This document shows, piece after piece, positions 23,952 to 33,709 of a DNA stretch of 64,000 nt. The notes under the pieces were generated by a model, which saw only the letters and a list, made by a program, of their open reading frames with translations, was not told where the DNA came from and ran no database searches. Each line of letters starts with the position of its first letter. Position 1 is the stretch's first letter. Source of the stretch: Oidiodendron maius Zn (lineage: Eukaryota; Ascomycota; Leotiomycetes; Myxotrichaceae); contig KN832875.1 in assembly GCA_000827325.1 (NCBI GenBank), positions 1,550,001 through 1,614,000 on the forward strand, in the 5' to 3' direction. A program made the translations under genes and the position numbers.

Positions 23952-24186
23952 GCAAAAGAAATAGTGGAGAGAGCTTAGGGCGATGTGTATAGAGTCAAGA
24001 GCTTCGAATGGCATCAATCGAAAATGAAACTCGCTCAATTTGTAACTTTGCGGGACTTACGATATGGAAGAGAGCTCTGGAGCGAGAGCAGAGAGGGATA
24101 CGGGTTAGAGAGACTACATGAATTGAGGTAGCTGATGACCCTTTCTGTAAGCTCTTGAACCTCTCTGAGTTGACAAAGGATTTAAG

Positions 24187-24242
24187 GCTTAAAAGCTCAT
24201 TGGTCGACGGCTATTCATTCTTGCCTGCGATGTGCAACAAAA
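24187..24242 (+). mobile_element. MITE-like element, partial second copy (right arm)
   Basis: This stretch repeats the right arm of the element at 23786-23951: gcttaaaagctcattgg, then cggctatt, then TGCGATGTGCAACAAAA. It matches the first copy closely except in the middle. A left end was not found with confidence; weak similarity may extend back to about 24140. It may be a truncated or older copy of the same family. Confidence 0.5.
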
Positions 24243-24611
24243 GTCTCGAGGGGATGGAACAATAGATCTTCCGAGTGGGGAATAATAGGAGAGTAAGAGG
24301 CTTTAGAAGTAGGCATGATACTTGTGTATTGAAGACTTTGACGACTTCAAAGATCAAGGAACCCAAGACTCTTGGGGTCAACGCTATTGCAATGACTTCA
24401 AAAATGGCAGCTTGCTACGCCTCTGGAAATTGAGACGTGCGATAAAACGTCGGACGGCGGGACGGGGTAGCACGTGGTAGTACAGTCTCGCATTCACTAT
24501 ATGAAAACTCCAAATACAGTTTGAATCTGATTGAAATGCAGTCTTTTAACACCGAAAACCCCCTCAAACCCGCAAACCTTCTATATCGAATCCAACCCCC
24601 CTCTCGCAAGC

Positions 24612-25826
24612 TCAGAAAGCACTAATACGACTCCCCATCCGGTCGGGTACCAGCTCCGGCGTATGCGAGCGAACTGGGTACTCGGTCGCTGGCGCAGCAA
24701 GCAGCGTGCTCGTGAGTGGCTGCGGCGATTGTATGCTGGGAGAGTGCTTGTCTGTCTGGATAGGCTCGACGTGGCCAGTCTTTCGTGGCCCAGTGCGTGC
24801 TGAGGAAGGGAGGATCTGCTCGAAGCCTTGAGAGGCGGCAACTGCCTCGATGGACTTAAAATACTATGTACGGTGTAAGAAGATGTTCGTGACATGATGT
24901 GCGAGAGGTATGAGAACTTACCTTGACGGTCTTGACTTGCAGTTCCAGGGTCGCATCCTCGTCTACCACGATCATGGGGTGAGGGTGCAGTTGGAGGGAG
25001 GACAGCGTCCACATGTGGTTAACACCGCCCTCGATACATTTCTGCAGGGCGAGAGCCTTGTGCGCGCCAGTGATGATGATGACAACTTCCCGAGCCTCCA
25101 ATACCGTCTGTACCCCAACAGTCAGCGCCATCTTGGGGACTTTGTCCAGGTCATTGCCGAAGAATCTGCTGTTGGCAAGGATGGTGTCATAGGCTAGGGT
25201 CTTGACTCTGGTCCGGGAGGCGAGAGACGAGCCGGGTTCGTTGAAGGCGATGTGCCCGTCAGGTCCGATGCCGCCCAGGAAGAGGTCGATGCCACCGTGG
25301 GCCTTGATAGCAGCCTCGTAGGCCACGCACTCAGCTTCCAAGTCTGGGGCGTTGCCATTGAGGATGTGGATGTTCTTCGGGTGAACGTTGACGTGCGAGA
25401 AGAAGTGCTTGTACATGAACGTATGATAGGACTCTGGGTGCTCGCGGGGAATACCAATGTACTCATCCTGTGGATTGTATGTTAGTTATACCCAAGCTAT
25501 GAAGTCTGGTGGTGAGGCTCCGGGCGGATATAAATTGAGGCCGGGTTGTGAACAGGCGCATACCATATTAAATGTCACGACATGTTCAAAGGATATTTCA
25601 CTAGCCTTGTACTTCTCGACAAGGATCTGGTATATCTTAACAGGCGAGGAGCCCGTAGGCAGGCCTAAGACGAAGGGGTGCTCTGCTGTTGGGTTGAAGG
25701 TCTTGATCCTATCTCTTGGGGGGTTAGAAGGACCATCGTGAATCACGGGGTTGAGGACAAACCGATGATGTATTTGGCGATGTAAGCTGATGCCGCAGCG
25801 GGGTCTTCTCTGATGATGAGCCTCAT
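24612..25826 (-). CDS. nagB: glucosamine-6-phosphate deaminase/isomerase (NagB type)
   Basis: Four exons (25826-25763, 25712-25564, 25467-24922, 24854-24612) join in phase to 333 residues. The start reads [17 protein letters not shown], the standard NagB opening. Catalytic motifs are intact: [10 protein letters not shown] (phosphate loop), FNMDEYIG (general-base Asp, split by an intron just before the Asp) and [15 protein letters not shown] (Asp, His and Glu of the ring-opening relay). The enzyme turns glucosamine-6-phosphate into fructose-6-phosphate and ammonia, the last step of GlcNAc use. The tail after residue 255 is longer than in bacteria and low in complexity. It is divergent from the hexokinase-family gene across 1.5 kb. 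In Trichoderma and Candida, genes of this type cluster with the GlcNAc kinase. Known fungal names include dam1 and nag1. Confidence 0.95.
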
Positions 25827-26397
25827 TTTCGACTAGAGAGGGGGGAGGGGTTTGAGATTAGGTGTCTAAGACAACGTAGAGGGGTAGAGGGCAGCAGAAG
25901 GAGATCCTTTCGCCAGAAGCAGAGAGAGAAGAGTGGAAGCCCAGCTTTCAACGGTCTCGTAGTGAATAAGACATACACTTCGCACTTAAGCCTCTAATGA
26001 AAAATGGATGATGACTACAGTACTAATTCCTGGCAACTAGCTAATCAATCCCCAACCACATGTGACGTTCTCGATTGGATCGAAGGAATGGTATACCGGA
26101 CGTGGGGATACCCAGCCGGCGGGTGCTATGGAACGTCACGGTCAGCAGCCCTCACATTCCAACGCCACGGCGAAATTGCAAGAAGCCTTTGGATGGACGC
26201 TCCGGCCGTGAAACCCGTCCCTATGAAACCTGCACCGGTGCCCGGCATTTGGAACTGGTTCAGCGGAGATTGAAGAATGCCCGCGGGTGGAGCATTCCCG
26301 CCTGTCAAAATCTCTTGGGTGCTCCACGCTGGCCGGATGCGCACAGTCAGCGACCTTGCCAGCCCAGGAACGGAAGATTTTCTTCTAGGCCACACTG

Positions 26398-26404
26398 CAC
26401 AAAT
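26398..26404 (+). promoter_or_regulatory. candidate NDT80-family binding core, CACAAAT
   Basis: The core matches the CRCAAAW consensus of Ndt80-type DNA-binding domains. One such match per 1.5 kb is not far from chance, so this counts only because an NDT80-family regulator is encoded 4 kb away. Confidence 0.25.
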
Positions 26405-26734
26405 GGTTGTGGATGTTGTCGTCGCTACCGTCGCGCGCCGTTCGCGTACGGCATCCATTACTTAAGCACCGGTGGGTGTACTGTAGCACCGCAAGTGGCA
26501 CTCCAGGATTGTAACGTTGCCTCTCGCCCTCCTCACAACCACCAACCCGTCCATTCGCACCCAAGAACTCAACGACCAGCGGCGACTTAGCCGCGTCAAT
26601 CCAGGGGCAGGGCCGCCTACATCTCGCACGTTGGGCTGGTGGAGCTTCCGTTTCTCTGCTCCTGGCCGCCTAGTCCGTCTTTCCAGCCCCCGCCGTGGAA
26701 GTTGAAGACGCGAGAGAAGACCAGCAAAGAAACC

Positions 26735-26741
26735 CACAAAA
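26735..26741 (+). promoter_or_regulatory. candidate NDT80-family binding core, CACAAAA
   Basis: This core fits the CRCAAAW consensus and is preceded by CC, so it misses only the first G of the extended gNCRCAAAW site. It lies about 590 bases before the kinase-like start and 910 bases before the deaminase start. Confidence 0.28.
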
Positions 26742-27324
26742 CGAGTCACGTACAGACCCCCGGAAGTCACAGTGACTTACGGGAGCCATGCCCCTCGCGC
26801 CTCGACGCGCAGTACAGCCGTTACATTGCCCTCCGGCGCGTGTACCGGGTACTCCGGTCGACCTGGGGAACCAACGCGCAGGATCAGCTCAGAGTAGGGC
26901 CGCTATGGCGAATCTGCCCTGATCTCCTTGCTGTTTCGACTGAGTTCGCCGCATCCTATCAAGCTGTTGCATCCCATGCCGCGCAGCGTAAACAGCCGGT
27001 ACTATCTCTCTTTTGCATTGTTACCTGGCTTTTCTGGGCCAGCAAGACACACGTCTCAGTCTCTACCTACCTTACCACCTTGCCCGCCTATCTCCTTCCC
27101 TCCTTAGCCTCGTATTTACTTCAAAAGACGTCTTTGCTCGCGGCGAAACAAGAACAAATCTTGCTTTTTTGCGCATCCTGCCATTCATTGCATGTTACCT
27201 CGACCATAGGCCTGCAAACTAGAGTATGGGGAACGGCTCCAATCGATCCATCCAGATCTGCTATCCTAGCCGCGCCTAGTAGCGCCGCGGACGTCCATTT
27301 CTATATGTATCGACGCTCGATGTC

Positions 27325-28999
27325 ATGCAGCCGTTCATTGCTGCAATGCTCAAGGTACGACAGGCCTTCTTCGCCGCCATCGTCAGGTCGTTGCGGCGAA
27401 CCAAGTCGCTCTTGCGAACGATCCTCACCTTTTGGATCTCACCACTTGTATTAAAGGGCGAAGATGTGGTCAACTCGTCGTCCAAGCAGCGGCGGGAAGA
27501 GTTCTTAGAGGAGGTTGAGCGGTGCCTGAGGGATGAGGTGAAGCGGGAGCGGTTGCTGGCCATCTCCAATGGGATCAAACGCCAGCTTAGAATCAGTCTA
27601 CAGGACAACCCCCAGAATATGCTCCCGTCGTATAATCACCAGCTCCCGACCGGGAATGAGTGCGGAACCTACCTGGCGCTTGACGTGGGGGGGTCGACCT
27701 TCAGAGTTGCCTTGATAGAGCTCTCTGGGAAGAAAGGTGAAGCGCAAGACACCAAGATCCTGACAAGCAGGTCTGTCAAGATCGATCAGACTATCAGACA
27801 GCTCAAAGGACTGGCTTTCTTCGACTGGATTGCGGAGAGGATCGATGAGACCCTGTCCGGGCAGAGCGAAGGGCACGATCTGACCGGTGCGCCTCTGTCT
27901 ATGGGATTAGCCTGGTCGTTCCCTATCGAGTATGTCCCTCCATCGCAACTTCGTTGAGCATGTCAGCTGACCAGCGCAGGCAAACTTCTCTCAGGAGTGG
28001 CCTCCTCTTGGGCATGGGAAAGGGCTTCTTAGCTGCCCACGGCCTTCTCGGCGAAGACCTGGGCGATCTCATCCGAGACGCCTGTTCGCGAAGGGGGCTC
28101 ACGGTCCAACTTAATGCCATTGTCAACGACTCGTCAGCCACGCTGCTGTCTAAGGCGTATCATGACCAGACTACCCGGTTCGCCCTCATCCTCGGCACCG
28201 GGTTCAACATGGCAGCCTATCTCCCAGTGGATATATTCTCCCCATCAAAGTTCGGGGTCCGGCCCTCGACATGGCATGACGAGGCTCAAAGCGTCATCGT
28301 CAACACCGAGATGTCGATGTTCGGGGCTGGCGTCCTCCCCTTCACGAGATGGGATGACCTAATCAACGCGGTTCATGCACAGCCAGAATTCCAGCCGATG
28401 GAGCACTTCGTCAGCGGAGGGTATATCGGCGAGATTGCCCGCCTAGCATTGGTCGAGGGGATCCAGAACGCAGGATTGTTCGGAGGCGTCGTCCCCGCCA
28501 GTCTGAAAGATGGGTACTCTCTGGATACGGAGACGCTCTCAAGAATAGAAGCGTGAGTAATTTTGTGTTTAAATAATTTTTATCCCAGCTGACACGCAAT
28601 CGCAGCGACCCCTCCCCAAACCTCGCCACGGCGCGCAAAGTGTTCCTGGCCCGACACCCCATGACCTATCAACCGACTGTTGCCGACCTGCAGGCGCTCC
28701 GGTTCATCGCATCCAACGTCGCATACCGGGCGAGCTGTATTGTGGCTGCGGGGATTCACGCACTGTGGGAGCTCCGCAACGAGGCCGAGCACATCGAAGG
28801 CAGCGCCTACGAGCACACGCTGGTGGCCTACAACGGCTCCGTCATGGAGAACTATCCCGGCTTTCGGGCGATGTGCCAGACGGAGCTGGACGGCCTGGTA
28901 GTGGCCAGCGGAGGTAGAGCAGGCATGGTAGAGCTGATGTACGCTGAAGAGAGCTCCCTCGTAGGCGCCGCCGTGTCGGTTGCCTGTCTAGACGGATGA
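27325..28999 (+). CDS. hxk3: divergent hexokinase-family protein, probable GlcNAc kinase (HXK3 type)
   Basis: Three exons (27325-27929, 27980-28552, 28606-28999) join in phase to 523 residues. Hexokinase landmarks are clear: ALDVGGSTFRVALIEL (phosphate-1 loop), LNAIVNDSSATLL with the catalytic Asp, GTGFNMAAY, NTEMSMFG and SGGYIGEIARL with the sugar-contact Glu residues. The usual SFPxSQ and WTKGF elements read SFPIEQ and GMGKGF, so two sugar contacts differ from glucose hexokinases. The first 45 residues include a basic, partly hydrophobic stretch (LLRTILTFWISPLVL) that could be a membrane or organelle signal. Position beside the deaminase and a RON1-like gene strongly favours GlcNAc phosphorylation, as reported for T. 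reesei Hxk3. The alternative is a non-catalytic regulatory hexokinase (HxkC/HxkD-XprF class). The fold is certain; the substrate is inferred from context. Confidence 0.88.
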
Positions 29000-30170
29000 T
29001 TATATGACCTTGTGTGTAGGTGTACTGGCATCTTCTTGCATATACACCGGAACTGCATATAGGGAGTTTGATGGGCCAACGGTACATATTATATATATTA
29101 CATGCATTTTTGGATAACGAATGAAGCTATAATTCTCACGAAGGGGCGGTGTTCAATTCATAATTACATGCCCTGCGTATAATTGTTCGATCATCATGGA
29201 GCTCCCCCTGGCGCACATCCGGGTACCTCTAGCTGGGTAGTCTCGCCCAATTGCCTCAAATTACCACCCCAGCAAGGCCACATCTTGCAGGGAGAGAAGG
29301 AAGCCATCCCTACCTGACTATTAGTAATAATTCGCCTTTTGCTGCTCTCCTACTCGTCCTGGCTGCGTCCCTTTCATCCGCACGTCCGTTTGTCGCCCCC
29401 TAGGACTGGGCAGGCAGTGCAGATTTCCCGGCCTATTTCTCTGACAGTACCGCAGCGTGTCCCTGGAGCGCCCGCCACGCCGAAACCCGAGCCAATCCGG
29501 GGGTGTGGGGAAGCCTGGCGCCGAACGAAAGAACAACCTGGAATGGGCTTGGATGGGGGTTTGTGTGTGCGATTCCTGGTTTCGGGCCGCGCTGGGGGGG
29601 AAGGCGGAGGCGGCGAGGAGGAAGAGACAGAGTGTTGGGGAGAGGGTGGTGCTGTAGTGATAGGTACTGTAGAGATAGAGAGATAGCAGATAGGAGGGCA
29701 GCTGGATGCGACGGATTAGCAAGGGGAGCTTTCCCTCTCTGCGCAGGAGATGAGCTGTGGGTTTTGGGGAGAGATAACAGAGATAACCCAGCGTGGGCCA
29801 GGAACGGCTGGCACGCCTCTGCGCGCGTGCGGCGAACTGGGCGGAGTCGGAGTGGCCCGGCAGAGGAGAACAGAGCTGAACTGGAAGGCCTGGGAGTCGG
29901 TTTGGCTTCCTTCCTCCCTCCTTCCAAAGATTGATTTGCATCCCGCGTGTCGTCGCTCATCGCTCGTTCGCTCGCCTCGTGCCCTCTTTCTGCCTTATTT
30001 CCTGAACCTCCGCACTTCCTCCCCCTCGCCCGTCGTTCTTATTTTATACCGGGGAGACTGCTATAACCTCCCACCAGTACTACACTCTAAATATACATCC
30101 CATCCATCGATACACCTATATCCGGCAGCTTCTCTTGTACTTCCCTCTGTCAGGCCCACGAGGCTGTCCG
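29000..30170. other. intergenic, promoter and leader of the NDT80-family gene
   Basis: This 1.2 kb gap contains long open frames on both strands between 29300 and 29960. They lack motifs and reflect high GC content. From about 29940 the sequence becomes CT-rich (for example cgctcgttcgctcgcctcg and the following cctccgcacttcctcc), typical of a long fungal 5' leader. Confidence 0.5.
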
Positions 30171-30215
30171 ATGATGGCATACGATGCGACCAGCCTACCT
30201 ACCACCCAGAGATAG
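30171..30215 (+). promoter_or_regulatory. upstream open reading frame in the NDT80-family leader
   Basis: ATGATGGCATACGATGCG opens a 14-codon frame ending in TAG at 30215. It overlaps the first possible main-frame ATG at 30184 in another frame and stops 61 bases before the second at 30277. A scanning ribosome starting here would skip 30184 and could restart at 30277. This supports 30277 as the main start and suggests translational control, provided the mRNA begins upstream of 30171. Confidence 0.4.
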
Positions 30216-30276
30216 CAGCACTGCAAACACGGCCAGCACCTCCACCTCCACCACGACCCTCACCCTCCGCCCCGAC

Positions 30277-32020
30277 ATGAACGTCGCACAGCACGACCTC
30301 TTGCGACTGACCGCTCCGGACGCGGGCCACCACCTTGGCGGTCATCTCGACATGGAGGCCTTCGATCCCGACATGAATTTCGAGCCCGACGGTTTATTGT
30401 GCGTGTTCCTCCCCTTCTGCTCAGCTGAACCGGCGCTGGCCAGCGCCGGCGAAAAAAGCGTGCACTCACTGACCTCCTCCCTTCTCTGCAGAGACCACCC
30501 CACGAACAGCCTCCCCTCTATCCCTTTCACACCCTCCTACGAGATCTCCGATGCCTTCTCCACCACCTTTGAAGACCCCTTCTCCTACCAATCGGGCGGA
30601 CCTTACGAGTCCATCCTCGATGAGACCGGCACGGCGCAGAGTGGTGACTCCGCCTCTGCAGACCCCGACAACAAGCTCCTGAGCTTCGGCGCACCGATCC
30701 TGAAGGCGGCTGTGCTCGACGACCAAGGACAGACATGGCCGACCATGTCGGCTGAGTTGTACGGCATGTTCTTCGTCGCCGAAGATGTGTTCGGCGGCGA
30801 GACTACGGGCCGCCCCATGGAGCTGACCTGCTACCGACGCAACCTCTTCCAGATCTCGGGCATGATCACGCTGTCGAGGAGTATTTCGCAGATGGTCAAC
30901 GCCCAGGGCCAGCACGTGCCCGTTTACGACCTGCAGGCGACCATCTCTGCCCTGGAGAGTATTGAGGGCAAGAGTACGGAGATCATCAGCGTGCCGTGGA
31001 AGACGAACAACGGGATCGCGAGCGAGGACAAGTCCGGCGCCGCGCCGCCAAGATGGCCCCTGGATCTGAGCATGAATCCCGAGTTGGACCCGTCATGCGT
31101 GTCCATCCCCATCGCCTGGAAGCGGCTTCAGTTCAAGCACGCGACCGCCAACAATGGCAGGCGGAAGGGGCTGCAGCAGCACTATATCATCCAGATCAAC
31201 CTCATGGCGACCCTACCCAATGGAGAGCAGGTCAAGCTATCCGAGATCCAGAGCGGACCCATTATTGTAAGAGGGAGAAGTCCTAGGAATTTCGATAGCA
31301 GGAAAGACGTGCCTCTCAGCGAGCGGAAAGTAGAGCCCAAGCAGCGGACTGCGAGCGATGCTTCACTTCCCCCAATGAAGGTTGATCCGGCAGTTACCAA
31401 CAGTAACTACAGGTTTTATTCTATGAATGGAGTTCAGGTGTGTTCACATATTTCATCTCACCATTTAGTCCCAACTAACAGGGATTCAGGGTCAGCCGCC
31501 GCCGCAGCAACACCAACAGCAACAACAGTATGATATGGCTGAATGGCCCGGGACGAGCCCCACGCTCCCGCACGCCTCGGCCGATGGCTCACCAACACAG
31601 GCTCGCCAGGCCAAGAAGATGATGGGACAATCAAGCACCCATCGTCCTCCGATCCCAAAAACAAAATGGAAGGCGGAACTGACGCCGACTAAACCATCAT
31701 CCGCATCGGCACCCATTGATCTCTCACTTGTAGATGACGACCATGGACGCTCGAATGGCTTGGGATCTGGGGTTGGGAAGCCTTCTTCTGTAGGGGAGTC
31801 CAGCCCGATCGTAGAGAAGGGCAGGAAATTGGGTCACGGCAGCCCAGTCGAGAACGCGGACCTGCTGTACGAGTACTTCCCGCTCAGCCTGGATGACTGG
31901 ATGCCCCCAGTTGACGCCATCTACCGGCCACATGTTGTGCACCATACGATCCTTCCGCCGGATCTCAAGGCAGCTCAGCTGCGGAACAAAACGAAACGGT
32001 ACTTCACCGCGGAGGATTAA
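30277..32020 (+). CDS. ron1: NDT80/PhoG-family transcription factor, RON1-like
   Basis: Three exons (30277-30398, 30492-31437, 31490-32020) join in phase to 532 residues; an in-frame ATG at 30184 would add 31. The NDT80 immunoglobulin-like DNA-binding domain spans roughly residues 100-330. Recognisable parts are ELYGMFFVAEDVFGGE, RPMELTCYRRNLFQISG, SISQMVNAQGQ and the late KLSEIQSGPIIVRGRSPRNF. The carboxyl part has a polyglutamine run just after the second intron, then a conserved end with DDWMPPVDAIYRP and KRYFTAED. Filamentous fungi have several paralogues (VIB-1/XprG, FSD-1/NdtA, RON1). The setting between the GlcNAc-kinase-like gene and the GH3 glucosaminidase gene points to RON1, activator of GlcNAc and chitin use in T. 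reesei. By sequence alone a VIB-1/XprG identity cannot be excluded. An upstream frame precedes the start. Confidence 0.9.
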
Positions 32021-33709
32021 CACAAACCGAGACCGAGAAGTGGGATGCAGGCCGTGTACGAATATATATGAAATATGTAAGACTCGGGTAGGCGAGGGAT
32101 TAGTTGGACGAGTGTGTCACTTCACTCGCAGTGGAATGTTACGCCACTGATTTGAGGCAGGGATGGGGTGAATGGATCCGGGGAGAACTTTATATATACC
32201 ACGGGAGAGAGATGCCCGACCCTGCGCACGGGGATTTGCGGGTTACGATAGGAGTGATAAGTTGAGCACGCACAAGTCTGATAGCCTCACATCCATGGAT
32301 GTCGCAGGGCAAGGCAGAAAAGGGCTGGCATTAGGGCCAGAAGCCCAACACGCTGCGGGAGGGGTAGAGGGATCGAACAGGACGTGGCATAGCCAAGAAG
32401 GAGGATCTGTCTGCCTACCTATTGAGTTAGGGAGCTCTTGTCGTAGCCATAAGCAATGTCATCTTTTTACACCCCCAGAAATGTATAAAAATGGCTGTGA
32501 ACCTCTTGCTCACTTCGAGATGTAAAGCATGAGAAACACCCATTCTGTCTGGTATGGTGGCCCTTGTGTTGAAGCAAGAAGGGAGGGCGATGGATTTGCT
32601 TGCCCCTGAGTAGTTATATGGAACACCACGCCAAAATATAAGGTAGAGGTAACAGGTCGCTACCTCTGAGCTCTTACACTTCGATATGCCAAGCGATGTT
32701 TCCTCGACCTAGAGGCACAACCGTATTTTGTCCACTGATTTGATGCATGAGCTATACCTGCCGTCCAAACTCGCATGAACAATGTAATAACGACATGAAT
32801 GCAGAACACACTGAAGCCCGCTCAAAGAACAAAAGCTAGCAGAAGAGCCGCACGGCTCTTATATACCTAAGGTAGGTAGCCTCTCTCGGCACTGAGTAAT
32901 GTCACATTGAAACATTCTGATATAACATGTCGTGCTCACTCTTCGGTTCCAGCTCGGTGGTTTTACACCAACTGCCGACGATCCCCAATCCATCCATCAA
33001 TTTAATTTTAAGCAGCGAGGCGATTTCTTTGTATAGTAGGTAGCAGTCGCCCACAGATGTGATCTGAGCTGAGCAGAGATGAAATCGAGTAGGTTACCTT
33101 GTTGCCCATCACAGGTTCCATAGAAACCTTGCGCCGGTGGAGGGAAGATGTAACGTTAGTTCCGCGCGTGTTCCCAGGTTCGAAGCGAAGGGCGATCCAC
33201 CGTCTCAGAAACAATTTGGTTTACTCCGCTTTTTATTTCGGTGGCGCTTTTTTCCAGATTCCTGCAAACCCCCCCCCCCCCAAAAAAAAACCACGTGACT
33301 CTTTCAAGCCGACCTCCCGGGGCCCCTCCATTCGAGATGGCCGGACATCGAAACCTGGTTTACGAAGCGAGCACGACCAGCGAAAGGCGTTGTACCCCAT
33401 TGTTTTTCTTACGGAAGTGCTTCGCTGTCCTATCATACCGAGGCTGAATCTTGTCCGGTTCCAGAAGAAGTATGAGCGGCGAGAACTTCATAGATTCCTT
33501 GCCTTATGCGCTGCTGACGTGACGAGAGGGAGAGTGTAAGGGACTGCATCTCTTGCCCAGTGTGCTGCTTCGTGCCAGCCCCGTGGGCCTCCCCCCTCAG
33601 ACCGCCAACCACGGTTACCTGCTCCCGCGAGAGAGGAGGACGAGGAGCAGGCGCAAGGAGGAGGAAGTGAGGCTATACGGCGGCGTGCTGGACCCCACCG
33701 CGTGAGAAG
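32021..33709. other. intergenic, with a C13-A9 homopolymer tract
   Basis: This 1.7 kb gap lies between the RON1-like and GH3 genes. At 33269-33290 there is a run of 13 C followed by 9 A, then CCACGTGAC, an E-box palindrome. The rest shows no coding signal. The last 170 bases before the GH3 start are purine-rich. Confidence 0.5.

Larger units (their letters stand above)
23412..24611. other. gene-free stretch with small inverted-repeat elements
   Basis: Between the zinc-finger factor and the deaminase gene I see no coding region. It contains the MITE-like elements listed separately and otherwise AT-rich sequence. It ends near the 3' side of the deaminase, so it forms a natural border of the GlcNAc cluster. 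Confidence 0.6.
25827..27324. promoter_or_regulatory. divergent promoter of the deaminase and GlcNAc-kinase-like genes
   Basis: This 1.5 kb GC-rich region separates the two head-to-head starts. Short open frames here are not supported by motifs. It contains two sequences close to the NDT80 middle sporulation element (core CRCAAAW), listed separately. A shared promoter would fit coordinate induction by the neighbouring NDT80-family factor; that is an inference. Confidence 0.55.

Noticed and set aside
26004-27300. Several open frames between the deaminase and hexokinase genes
   Set aside because: None has a motif or joins to another by splice sites. A deacetylase or other GlcNAc gene was looked for here and not found.
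29321-29960. Long overlapping open frames on both strands upstream of the NDT80-family gene
   Set aside because: GC-rich, low-complexity translations rich in Pro, Ser and Arg with no family motif. More likely promoter and leader sequence.
30277-32020. Identity as VIB-1/XprG
   Set aside because: Possible by sequence, since paralogues share the domain and end motif, but the neighbouring GlcNAc genes favour RON1. Kept as an alternative in the entry.
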